A stretch of DNA of 64,000 nt from Micrasema longulum. Taxonomy: Eukaryota > Arthropoda > Insecta > Trichoptera > Brachycentridae. Within the stretch, counting starts at the first letter, position 1; each line of letters opens with the position of its first letter. A program made the translations under genes and the position numbers. The stretch covers positions 1-64,000 of the forward strand of contig JAGVSM010002983.1 in assembly GCA_022494885.1 (NCBI GenBank), given 5' to 3'. Shown piece after piece: positions 63,201-64,000 of the stretch. Below the pieces are notes generated by a model. The model ran no database searches. It was not told where the DNA came from and saw only the letters and a program-made list of their open reading frames with translations.

Positions 63201-63404
63201 CACTTATGAAATTAGTTTGACAGCCGTTATTCTAATCAAGCTATATTTTAAGGACTATAGCTACACATCACCGGCAAGGGGGGGTTATAATACGGTTAAC
63301 TCACAACAAATGACATTAAATAAAATAACGTAATCTCACCTATTTACAAAAACTAGCTTAACATCTTTGATATTGTAAGTTCGGCATTTACTTTGGTATG
63401 TTTC
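29241..63404 (-). CDS. ATP13A3: P5B-type ATPase, ATP13A2/ATP13A3 family (15 exons visible, N-terminus missing)
   Basis: The gene encodes a lysosomal/endosomal P-type ATPase; characterised family members export polyamines from the lumen. The joined exons give 1189 residues to the stop, against about 1200 for the family. In order (numbering from the first visible residue): N-terminal cytosolic domain (about 1-115), M1/M2 in exon 4 (about 125-175), actuator domain with TGES at 244-247, M3, M4 with the P5B mark PPALP (368-372), phosphorylation motif DKTGT (411-415), nucleotide-binding domain with KGSPE (629-633), TGDN (724-727), GDGAND (854-859), then six C-terminal membrane segments and a polar tail. 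Exon phases are compatible at every junction. The family's first membrane hairpin is not in the window. PPALP separates it from P5A (PPELP). Insects usually have one P5B gene, so the ATP13A2 or ATP13A3 label is by family only. Confidence 0.93.
30353..31775. mobile_element. TIR element in intron 14, TA-flanked, 1.4 kb
   Basis: Left CAGGTGAACGTCGTTTTGCG and right CGTAAAACGACGTTTACCTG are inverted partners with TA outside both (30351-30352 and 31776-31777). The left part (to about 30480) is GC-rich with repeated ACGCCG words. Inside are a copy of repeat A (30945-31060) and an inner inverted pair (about 31045-31103 and 31457-31505, shared CGGTGACATTTTTG). No transposase frame is seen. Confidence 0.6.
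30945..31060 (+). repeat. Dispersed repeat A, diverged core
   Basis: CGTTTACAGGGCTTATGACC and CAAGTGGCCACTTTTATG identify the core. The rest is diverged, so this is an older copy. Confidence 0.65.
31840..32055 (+). repeat. Repeat F, copy 2
   Basis: It aligns with 26030-26250 (same GGATATTGTGGAGAAAT start and GGGCGGGAACAAATAA core) and is longer in its A-rich stretch. Confidence 0.65.
32385..33230 (+). mobile_element. LINE C-terminal ORF and 3' UTR in intron 14
   Basis: The frame encodes [59 protein letters not shown], then a stop and [20 protein letters not shown]. The 3' UTR ends with GCCCATAGGGCGTG and AATAAATAACAATACAATACA. It is a dead 3' fragment in antisense to the host gene. Confidence 0.75.
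33390..33745 (+). repeat. LINE tail followed by repeat B 3' part
   Basis: A tail with AATAAATAAAATAAAATAA ends near 33565. The next 180 bp repeat 5510-5650 (TAGGTAGTCATGTTATTG, TTGTACCTAGTTAGGCAGAC). Confidence 0.55.
34140..35327. mobile_element. Possible Harbinger-like element, right end clear, left end worn
   Basis: The right end GATGCAACCGGCCC is followed by TAA, and GGGCCGG ends are shared with the element at 4442. CCGTTGCATC at 34171-34180 may be the partner near the left end. In between, 34244-34555 encodes a frame with a charged helix ([20 protein letters not shown]) that resembles the C-terminal helix of Myb/SANT-type Harbinger helper proteins. That resemblance is weak. Confidence 0.4.
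34900..35165 (+). mobile_element. LINE C-terminal fragment
   Basis: [20 protein letters not shown], then [11 protein letters not shown] and [13 protein letters not shown] before the stop, with a 3' tail ending in A-rich sequence near 35165. GLKLYNKLP is a common C-terminal motif of CR1/BovB-like LINEs. Confidence 0.65.
35449..35674 (-). CDS. ATP13A3: ATP13A exon 14
   Basis: Acceptor CCTCCCAG, donor GTGAGG. It encodes the end of the nucleotide-binding domain and start of the return to the P-domain: [15 protein letters not shown], then [20 protein letters not shown] and GYYV. VFARM-DQK is a hallmark of P5 ATPases. Upstream of it lies a low-complexity [14 protein letters not shown] stretch not usual in the family. 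It is very GC-rich. Confidence 0.96.
35700..36235 (+). repeat. Dispersed repeat A, two partial plus copies in intron 13
   Basis: The copies are 35700-35835 (ACAACAGAGATGAGGAACAT to GGCCACTTTACACAC) and 36117-36221, separated by an AT-rich stretch. The second directly abuts the minus copy at 36236-36580. Confidence 0.65.
36236..36580 (-). repeat. Dispersed repeat A, minus copy completing an inverted dimer
   Basis: It runs from the inner end (CAGGCGTTGCCTAGTATG) through the core to the outer end (TTTGGACAAACTCAAAATAT). A CATACA microsatellite follows at 36590-36660, and further plus-strand pieces are at 36785-36900 and 37655-37725. Confidence 0.7.
36945..37665 (-). mobile_element. LINE 3' end in intron 13
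   Basis: The minus strand encodes [50 protein letters not shown] and [20 protein letters not shown], the same family as 10965-13885. The tail ends near 36945 with TATATAAATAAATAAATAAA. It lies in sense orientation relative to the host gene. Confidence 0.78.
37890..38105 (+). mobile_element. SINE-like repeat J, copy 1
   Basis: It aligns with 45475-45700: GGTAACCCCGACGGAAAAAT, CCACCAGAGAAGGCAACGGG, AAACCACTCTGG, then TCGCCGCAGTGATCGCCAAC. The last 60 bp match the 3' end of the RTE-like LINE at 61925-61990, as in SINEs that borrow a LINE tail. No B box is obvious. Confidence 0.65.
38110..38861. other. Intron 13 remainder, worn LINE tail
   Basis: 38280-38675 ends in TAAAATAAATAAATAAATAAA and looks like a LINE 3' UTR on the plus strand, with no readable protein. 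Nothing else is recognised before exon 13. Confidence 0.4.
38862..39013 (-). CDS. ATP13A3: ATP13A exon 13
   Basis: Acceptor TTGTTGCAG, donor GTGAGA. It begins inside the TGDN motif and continues [16 protein letters not shown], the P-domain segment that binds the phosphorylation site region, then [17 protein letters not shown] and [12 protein letters not shown]. Phase 1 in, phase 0 out. Confidence 0.96.
39100..39655 (-). mobile_element. LINE 3' end in intron 12
   Basis: An open frame of 149 codons: [65 protein letters not shown], then [13 protein letters not shown]. It is a Jockey/CR1-like C-terminal end. 5690-6058 is the same family. The start at about 39655 abuts the Penelope-type end. Confidence 0.8.
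39684..39724 (-). ncRNA. Hammerhead-like motif HHR5 in intron 12, sense to the gene
   Basis: On the minus strand: CC, then CTGCAGA (core A6 changed to C), one extra T, stem II GGCTA/TAGCC with an 8-base loop, GAAA, ACGTC (loopless palindromic stem III ACGT with cleavage C), then GG pairing with CC. This is the Penelope-type minimal hammerhead plan. One core base is lost and stem I is short. It would be transcribed in the ATP13A pre-mRNA. Confidence 0.55.
40066..40308 (-). CDS. ATP13A3: ATP13A exon 12
   Basis: Acceptor TTTTCGCAG, donor GTGAGTACG. It encodes [49 protein letters not shown] and [14 protein letters not shown], the end of the N-domain and the return to the P-domain. It ends on the first base of the Gly codon of TGDN. 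Very GC-rich. Confidence 0.97.
40355..40736 (+). mobile_element. LINE C-terminal fragment in intron 11
   Basis: [20 protein letters not shown], then [60 protein letters not shown]. It starts only about 45 bp upstream of exon 12's acceptor. The same family is at 46275-46800 (minus), 54770-55590 (plus) and 58069-58615 (minus). Confidence 0.75.
41100..41345 (-). mobile_element. LINE C-terminal fragment
   Basis: The minus strand reads [20 protein letters not shown], then [20 protein letters not shown] and [13 protein letters not shown], a CR1-like C-terminal end. It is cut at 41345 by the next, oppositely oriented LINE. Confidence 0.6.
41345..42235 (+). mobile_element. L2/CR1-like LINE 3' end, copy 2, with intact 236-codon frame
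   Basis: The frame runs from about 41359 to 42069 without a stop: [100 protein letters not shown]. The tail (GCGCCCTTGAGG...AATGGCGCTATATAA) is as in copy 1 at 9890-10760, to which it is very similar. It is 5'-truncated before the RT catalytic motifs. This is the youngest-looking LINE piece here. Confidence 0.88.
42290..42850. mobile_element. Mosaic of three LINE/repeat scraps
   Basis: 42290-42570 (+): worn LINE tail with TTTACCATCGTTACGATGAT and AATAAATAAAT. 42588-42683 (+): RTE-like piece [20 protein letters not shown]. 42680-42740: 5' part of repeat B. 42755-42850 (-): LINE tail with CGCCCAATGGCCAT. Junctions are abrupt. Confidence 0.6.
42855..43262. mobile_element. Repeat C MITE, right part, with SINE S2 inserted
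   Basis: It shares TTGATCAGTAATTT, GTGACATTAGTTTGGCAGCT and AAAGGACTATA with the other copies. SINE S2 lies at 42936-43050 (head CCTCCGTGGTATAGTGGTCA, B box GGTTCGATTCCCG). Confidence 0.65.
43290..43800 (+). repeat. Repeat G, copy 2
   Basis: It aligns with 24400-24885 and 56080-56595, including TTATTATAGGAGCAAAAAC and ACAGGCCATGC, ending in A-rich sequence. Confidence 0.7.
43977..44121 (-). CDS. ATP13A3: ATP13A exon 11
   Basis: Acceptor CTTTTTTTCAG, donor GTTGGT (non-consensus but GT). It encodes [20 protein letters not shown] and [22 protein letters not shown], the nucleotide-binding domain with the FSSALQR line conserved in P5 ATPases and KGSPE in place of the usual KGAPE. It ends on the first base of the Val codon. 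Confidence 0.96.
44190..44505. mobile_element. Repeat C MITE, left part
   Basis: It starts CTATAGTCTTTAAAATG and continues GATTAGAATGACAGTTGTC to GATGGGACAAATTGATC. It is cut at about 44505 by the LINE that follows. Confidence 0.7.
44505..45330 (+). mobile_element. CR1-like LINE 3' half, one frameshift
   Basis: Frame 1: [20 protein letters not shown] and KWECHI. Frame 2 from about 44740: [70 protein letters not shown] and [17 protein letters not shown]. This C-terminal line is typical of CR1. It lies antisense in intron 10. Confidence 0.85.
45475..45700 (+). mobile_element. SINE-like repeat J, copy 2
   Basis: GGAGGTAACCCCGACAGGAA, CCACCAGAGAAGGCAACAGG, ACGGCGAGTA, then GTAGTGATCGCCAACGTCGG and GGCAAGGCACTAGAAGAGGC. 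The 3' part equals the LINE end at 61925-61990. Confidence 0.65.
46042..46170 (-). CDS. ATP13A3: ATP13A exon 10
   Basis: Acceptor TTTGTTGTAG, donor GTAAAC. It encodes [35 protein letters not shown] and DGVFTSAQ, the start of the nucleotide-binding domain. Phase 0 on both sides. Confidence 0.94.
46275..46800 (-). mobile_element. LINE C-terminal end and tail in intron 9
   Basis: The minus strand encodes an [17 protein letters not shown] line, [55 protein letters not shown] and [16 protein letters not shown]. The tail holds the hairpin ACGGACATTGTCCGT and TAAATAAATAAATA. It is the empty-site paralogue of 54770-55590. Confidence 0.8.
47060..47352 (-). mobile_element. LINE C-terminal scrap
   Basis: The minus strand reads [20 protein letters not shown] followed by [17 protein letters not shown] and a stop, the same family as 51780-52275. 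Confidence 0.65.
47353..47428 (-). mobile_element. SINE S1, tRNA-like head only
   Basis: GGCCTTGTGGTGTAATGGTC head with B box GGCTCGATTCCCG on the minus strand, 5 bp short of the SINE body. It lies about 40 bp from exon 9's donor. Confidence 0.8.
47467..47886 (-). CDS. ATP13A3: ATP13A exon 9, with acidic insertion
   Basis: Acceptor TTTTTTTAG, donor GTGAGT. It starts [19 protein letters not shown], completing DKTGT from exon 8, and ends [21 protein letters not shown], as in the family. Between them lies a stretch of about 95 residues: basic first ([17 protein letters not shown]), then acidic with a short internal repeat ([11 protein letters not shown] and [11 protein letters not shown]) and SSEGEEMEL. 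The family usually has a shorter, less acidic linker here. Confidence 0.96.
47930..48195 (+). mobile_element. RTE-like LINE RT fragment in intron 8
   Basis: [35 protein letters not shown], then after a shift [20 protein letters not shown] and [11 protein letters not shown]. This is the RT fingers-palm part around domain 4 (GVRQGC..S..LFN..ID). 61560-61990 is the same family. Confidence 0.75.
48240..48420. repeat. Dispersed repeat E, diverged copy
   Basis: GATGTCACTAGTTCTCTTCG and CCCGATTGGTAAGTTGGC resemble 9795-9840 and 53507-53590. No coding sequence is seen. Confidence 0.4.
48499..48764. mobile_element. MITE family K, copy 1, 266 bp, 4-bp TSD ATAT
   Basis: Ends CGATAGTCAGATGGCAGAAG and CTTTTGCCATCTGACTACCG are inverted repeats extending through GGACCATCTGTA. 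ATAT flanks both sides (48495-48498, 48765-48768). The second copy at 62809-63053 has TSD AAAT. No ORF. Confidence 0.85.
48770..49353. other. Intron 8 remainder, nothing recognised
   Basis: Ordinary-looking intronic sequence between MITE K and exon 8. No repeat hallmark or open frame with a domain is seen. Confidence 0.4.
49354..49554 (-). CDS. ATP13A3: ATP13A exon 8
   Basis: Acceptor TCTTTGCAG, donor GTAATA. It encodes [21 protein letters not shown]4 with the P5B substrate-site motif, then [40 protein letters not shown]. It ends exactly after the Lys of DKTGT, so the catalytic Asp is the second-last residue. Phase 0 on both sides. Confidence 0.97.
49695..50005. repeat. Dispersed repeat A, head-to-head dimer in intron 7
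   Basis: Plus copy 49695-49869 (outer end TGTTTTGAGTATGTCC to GGCCACTTTACATA) joined directly to a minus copy 49870-50005 (AGTTCAGCTGGATGAATCTC onward), ending at GAATGTTACAGTGTGG. Confidence 0.75.
50147..50197 (-). pseudogene. Partial duplicate of ATP13A exon 7, frameshifted
   Basis: On the minus strand, 51 bp read CTTGGTCCTTCGAGCCGGAT, then TCCAGAACCAAAGGACAGCT GGT, aligning with the first 48 bases of exon 7 (50339-50386) with a 2-base deletion and a few substitutions. The deletion breaks the frame, so it cannot replace the exon. It lies 24 bases beyond exon 7's donor, in intron 7. Confidence 0.8.
50221..50386 (-). CDS. ATP13A3: ATP13A exon 7
   Basis: Acceptor CTTTTTCAG, donor GTAAGAAC. 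It encodes [37 protein letters not shown] and M3 ([19 protein letters not shown]). [13 protein letters not shown] is a conserved P5 actuator-to-M3 line. Phase 2 in, phase 0 out. Confidence 0.97.
50459..50650 (+). pseudogene. Mariner transposase C-terminal fragment in intron 6
   Basis: [53 protein letters not shown] then a stop. This is the mariner (DD34D) C-terminal end and a better-preserved continuation of the part seen at 17972-18216. No transposon end is recognised. The catalytic part is missing. Confidence 0.85.
51137..51330. repeat. Perfect inverted repeat, 64-bp arms, 66-bp spacer, with worn hammerhead HHR6
   Basis: Arms 51137-51200 and 51267-51330 are exact reverse complements (AATTAGAAATCAAACACTGA inward to ACAAATATAAAC). 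On the minus strand the spacer reads CTAATAA, one extra G, a GCGAC...GTCAC stem, GAAG (51245 down to 51214), which is a hammerhead plan with core bases changed. The outer arm words recur once at 54266-54330 (TAGACTCAAATCAGTGTTTG, ATATGGAGTTCTACAAAA). Confidence 0.85.
51340..51690 (+). mobile_element. LINE C-terminal fragment in intron 6
   Basis: [36 protein letters not shown], then a stop and a tail with AAATAAATGAATGAAAT. Same family as 12358-12590. Confidence 0.6.
51780..52275 (+). mobile_element. LINE C-terminal end and tail in intron 6
   Basis: [70 protein letters not shown] then stop; tail ATGAATAAATAAATGATGATGATG. It is a Jockey/CR1-like C-terminal end. Confidence 0.8.
52290..52563 (+). 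mobile_element. LINE 3' UTR tail abutting exon 6 donor
   Basis: The tail holds AATGCCCCTTGGGCGTATTG and AATTAAATAAATA, ending about 10 bp from the donor of exon 6 (GTAAGTC on the minus strand). Confidence 0.65.
52573..52708 (-). CDS. ATP13A3: ATP13A exon 6
   Basis: Acceptor TCTTTTACAG, donor GTAAGTC. It encodes [19 protein letters not shown], the dephosphorylation motif TGES completed from exon 5, then [21 protein letters not shown]. Phase 1 in, phase 2 out. Confidence 0.97.
52820..53370. other. Intron 5 left part: repeat E pieces and a possible SINE
   Basis: GAGGAAGTTCAGTG at about 52931 repeats 9831. GGTTGACAGGTTCGAACTCC near 52997 is B-box-like, but no matching A box or second copy is seen. 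The 53265 region repeats 9715. Confidence 0.35.
53398..53466 (-). mobile_element. tRNA-like SINE head, family S3
   Basis: The minus strand reads GGGCTGTGGTCCCGTGACTA, then GACTCACAGCTCAAAGG and B box TGGTTCGAATCCCAC. It is tRNA-like over about 70 bp, but the acceptor stem does not close, so it is taken as a SINE head. A single copy is seen. Confidence 0.55.
53729..54264. mobile_element. Repeat C MITE, best full copy, 536 bp, TA target
   Basis: Ends GTCTTTAAAATATTAC and the inverted GCTATATTTTAAGGAC with TA on both sides. Subterminal GACAGTTGTC and GCAGCTGTCATTTTAATCAAG. Non-coding with several ATCGATTTGATC words near the right end. It serves as the uninterrupted reference for copies 16003-17040 and 62010-63258. 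Confidence 0.85.
54373..54568 (-). CDS. ATP13A3: ATP13A exon 5
   Basis: Acceptor CTTCCTTCCAG, donor GTAAATA. It encodes [66 protein letters not shown], the actuator domain of the pump. VPGDLL and NESMLTG are family signatures. It ends on the first base of the Gly codon in TGES. Confidence 0.97.
54770..55590 (+). mobile_element. LINE C-terminal end with nested TIR element, intron 4
   Basis: [40 protein letters not shown], then the insertion, then [20 protein letters not shown] in the continuing sequence and a tail with TGTATACATGGACAATGTCC. It is the paralogue of 46275-46800. Confidence 0.85.
54929..55344. mobile_element. TIR element, 416 bp, 4-bp TSD AATT
   Basis: Left CGGGGGTTAAGGGTCATAAG and right CTTATGACCCTAAGCCCCCG are inverted repeats that extend through GGCGAAACTACAAAAA. 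AATT is at 54925-54928 and 55345-55348. The paralogue at 46275-46800 lacks it. No ORF. Confidence 0.88.
55595..56049. other. Unassigned intronic stretch
   Basis: Overlapping short open frames on both strands at 55748-56115 have no recognised domain. It is less AT-rich than its neighbours and may be an old transposon body. Confidence 0.35.
56050..56595 (+). repeat. Repeat G, copy 3
   Basis: It starts ATACCACATTGTAAAACGAG and matches 24360-24885 to the A-rich end. Confidence 0.75.
56600..57475. other. Unassigned intron 4 sequence
   Basis: One line near 57230-57355 ([20 protein letters not shown]) is open for about 40 codons but matches nothing I can name. The rest is AT-rich. Confidence 0.35.
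57480..57945 (+). repeat. Four-unit tandem repeat followed by an L2-like tail
   Basis: Units begin near 57486, 57588, 57727 and 57824 with AATTCCAACCGTCTATGCGC-like and CTGTAGCTGCAAGACGT words, spaced about 100-140 bp. The last is followed by GCGCCCTTGAGG...AATGGCGCTATATAA, the tail of the L2-like LINEs at 10700 and 42160. The array is therefore probably part of a LINE 3' UTR. Confidence 0.75.
58069..58615 (-). mobile_element. LINE C-terminal end in intron 4
   Basis: [96 protein letters not shown]. It runs in frame for nearly 200 codons. Jockey/CR1-like; cut at 58615 by a SINE. Confidence 0.82.
58616..58856 (+). mobile_element. SINE S1 in intron 4
   Basis: The copy lacks the first A-box part, then reads GCCTACCATGCAAGAGGTCT, B box GTTCGATTCCCGACATGG, the GGTGTTTTCACAC body, and a 3' part ending near GCACCATTAGATGCAGAAA. 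It lies about 80 bp from exon 4's donor. Confidence 0.85.
58939..59143 (-). CDS. ATP13A3: ATP13A exon 4
   Basis: Acceptor TTTGATTCCAG, donor GTAACC. It encodes [68 protein letters not shown], the M1-M2 pair. YG-NEI-VPV and NPFY-FQ-FSV-LW followed by YYYY are P5B hallmarks. Phase 2 in, phase 0 out. Confidence 0.97.
59272..59640. repeat. Dispersed repeat A, head-to-head dimer in intron 3
   Basis: A short plus part (59272-59335, ACAACAGAGATGAAGAACAT to AGGCATCTAC) is joined to a nearly full minus copy (59336-59640) whose outer end GGACGTACTCAAAACATTGT reaches the donor of exon 3. Confidence 0.75.
59645..59801 (-). CDS. ATP13A3: ATP13A exon 3
   Basis: Acceptor CTATTTTAG, donor GTGAGTA. It encodes [52 protein letters not shown], the N-terminal cytosolic part just before M1. 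RYF/RVF-SKK--FVWDEE is the typical hydrophobic strand of the family. Phase 1 in, phase 2 out. Confidence 0.93.
60060..60344. mobile_element. MITE family D, copy 1, 285 bp, TA target
   Basis: Left CAGGTGTTCTTTAAACCCTG and right GTTTGATGAACACCCTG are inverted repeats extending through TCACATCCGAAACCACGAT. TA lies on both sides. The centre is T-rich with CCCTGCAGAAGTAAGCAACC. Confidence 0.85.
60461..60837. mobile_element. MITE family D, copy 2, 377 bp, with GC-rich inner hairpin
   Basis: It has the same ends as copy 1 (CAGGGTGTTCTTTAAACCCT). The centre holds a palindrome (about 60593-60704): GGTTGCGTACTTCTGCAGGG and CCCTGCAGAAGTAAGCAACC around a GC-rich core. Copy 1 keeps only one arm of it. 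The paralogue at 19425 lacks the insertion. Confidence 0.85.
61308..61417 (-). CDS. ATP13A3: ATP13A exon 2
   Basis: Acceptor TTGATTGCAG, donor GTTTGT. It encodes [36 protein letters not shown], part of the N-terminal cytosolic domain, a region poorly conserved in the family. Support is mainly frame continuity (phase 2 in, phase 1 out) and splice sites. Confidence 0.85.
61560..61990 (+). mobile_element. RTE-like LINE C-terminal end, intron 1
   Basis: A broken [21 protein letters not shown] line (domain 4) at 61570-61635 is joined to [60 protein letters not shown] and [13 protein letters not shown], then stop. An internal deletion lies near 61635. The last 65 bp are shared with the SINE-like repeat J. 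Confidence 0.82.
62225..62688 (+). mobile_element. Solo LTR, 464 bp, 5-bp TSD GACGT
   Basis: It begins TGGTTGCGAATTATG and ends TTTTCCCGCCA, the TG...CA rule, and GACGT is exact at 62220-62224 and 62689-62693. The target sequence ATTAACGACGTTCTTACAAG is uninterrupted in three other copies of repeat C. A GC-rich stretch CCTGGGGCTTCGCCCCCG lies near the right end. No internal retroviral-type coding sequence is present. Orientation is not certain. Confidence 0.85.
62809..63053. mobile_element. MITE family K, copy 2, 245 bp, 4-bp TSD AAAT
   Basis: CGGTAGTCAGATGGCAGAAG and CTTCTGCCATCTGATTACCG form the ends. AAAT lies at 62805-62808 and 63054-63057. Inserted in repeat C sequence that is uninterrupted at 54050. 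Confidence 0.88.
63340..63404 (-). CDS. ATP13A3: ATP13A exon 1 in window (first visible, not the true first)
   Basis: Acceptor TTTTTGTTACAG, donor GTGAGA. It encodes [21 protein letters not shown] and joins in phase to exon 2. Family members have a Cys-rich KC-x-x-x-IKDV-like line here, just after the first membrane hairpin. No exon for that hairpin was found to 64000, so it probably lies upstream of the window. Confidence 0.78.
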
Positions 63405-64000
63405 CTGTAACAAAAATAAACATAAAAAATATTAACATATATTTATATATCTACATACAATATATTGGACGGAATTAATGTTTTCCTAAAAAAATTACTT
63501 CTAAACATTTAGTATCTAATATTTTCAAATATTAAAATCAGTTATATATTATGTAATCCTTTTAATATCTACAAAAAATATTTTTATTTTTTTAAATCAC
63601 ATAGGATATGTGGCGTTCGAAGTGGCCGTTTTTGGCATTATTCATTCTAAAAAGAATCAGCCAGTGCTCAGTGTTGACATTTAAATCATAATGGAAATAT
63701 CTGCTGAATGTCATTGTGGTATTTTTTTAATAAACTGTTGTGCAAGTATTGTATTAAAATAGTGTAGAATAAAGCTACGTTTATCGCGTGGTTAGTAATT
63801 GTTGTTTGAGTTAATTTTACAGAACCACAGAAAAAATGGCCATTTATAATTATATTTCTTATATGTTGGTAAAAATTAATGTTTTTTTTTGTAGATTACC
63901 TATAAAATAAATCACGGCTCGCCACTGCTAGAGTGTTACCGCTACGAGTAATCTCGTTAAATATAAAGTTTGGTGAGTAACCGTCATGAGTATTCTAGTA
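63405..64000. other. Upstream intron with an inverted repeat B end
   Basis: 63895-63935 repeats, inverted, the GGCGAGC-GTGATTTATTTTATAGG start of repeat B. No ATP13A exon with a splice frame could be found here. The rest is AT-rich. Confidence 0.5.

Larger units (their letters stand above)
62010..63258. mobile_element. Repeat C MITE, copy with two nested insertions, intron 1
   Basis: Left TTCCTTAAAATGTAACATG, right CAAGCTATATTTTAAGGAC. Against the clean copy at 53729-54264 it is interrupted at 62225-62688 (solo LTR) and 62809-63053 (MITE K). Outer parts keep GACAGTTGTC and GACAGCCGTTATTCTAATCAAG. Confidence 0.82.

Noticed and set aside
63405..64000. Search for the ATP13A exon with the first membrane hairpin
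   Set aside because: No minus-strand stretch with acceptor, donor, matching phase and a hydrophobic helix was found.

Overview
Organism and setting: this is a piece of an animal nuclear genome, most likely an insect. The support is an AT-rich, intron-rich background (roughly one third GC by eye), much GC-richer exons, and a transposon mix typical of arthropods: tRNA-headed SINEs, CR1/L2/Jockey-like and RTE-like LINEs, mariner, Tigger, hAT, PIF/Harbinger-like, P-like and Penelope-type sequences. The order cannot be fixed from sequence alone. || Host gene: only one host gene can be supported. It runs on the minus strand from about 63404 down to the stop codon at 29241-29243. Fifteen exons with matching GT/AG sites and compatible phases join into 1189 residues of a P5B-type ATPase (ATP13A2/ATP13A3 family, endolysosomal polyamine exporter). 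All catalytic motifs are present. Only the extreme N-terminus, with the first membrane hairpin, is missing and probably lies beyond the right edge. Long introns (up to about 5 kb) are packed with nested transposon remains. || Layout: 1-29 kb is intergenic and almost wholly repeats. It holds LINE 3' ends (0.5-2.4, 5.7, 7.8-13.9, 14.1, 19.1, 26.7-28.3 kb), DNA transposons with recognisable ends and target duplications (hAT 11361-12349, Tigger 12886-13740, Harbinger-like 4442-5219, P-like element with a THAP exon 24294-25717, an AATT-flanked element 26919-27348), SINEs, and several hammerhead-ribozyme motifs of the Penelope type (7.3, 9.25, 14.05, 15.97 kb). A degenerate minisatellite (28.39-28.90 kb) lies just beyond the 3' end of the gene. 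29.2-63.4 kb is the ATP13A gene, with introns carrying more LINEs, SINEs, two further Penelope-type ribozyme relics, a perfect 64-bp inverted repeat, MITEs with 4-bp target duplications, and a solo LTR. 63.4-64 kb is intronic or upstream sequence ending in another dispersed repeat. || How parts relate: the LINE and SINE pieces are dead 3' fragments. Several carry later insertions, so insertion order can be read (for example LINE, then hAT carrying an RTE fragment; or MITE, then solo LTR plus a second MITE). Paralogous copies inside the window act as empty sites that confirm several insertions. || Most notable: (1) a hammerhead motif with intact core whose stem III loop is split by a TA-flanked MITE; (2) an inverted pair of hammerhead motifs, each with a different disabling base; (3) a frameshifted partial copy of an ATP13A exon just downstream of the real exon; (4) a P-like element retaining a THAP first exon; (5) three TIR families sharing 4-bp AT-rich target duplications.
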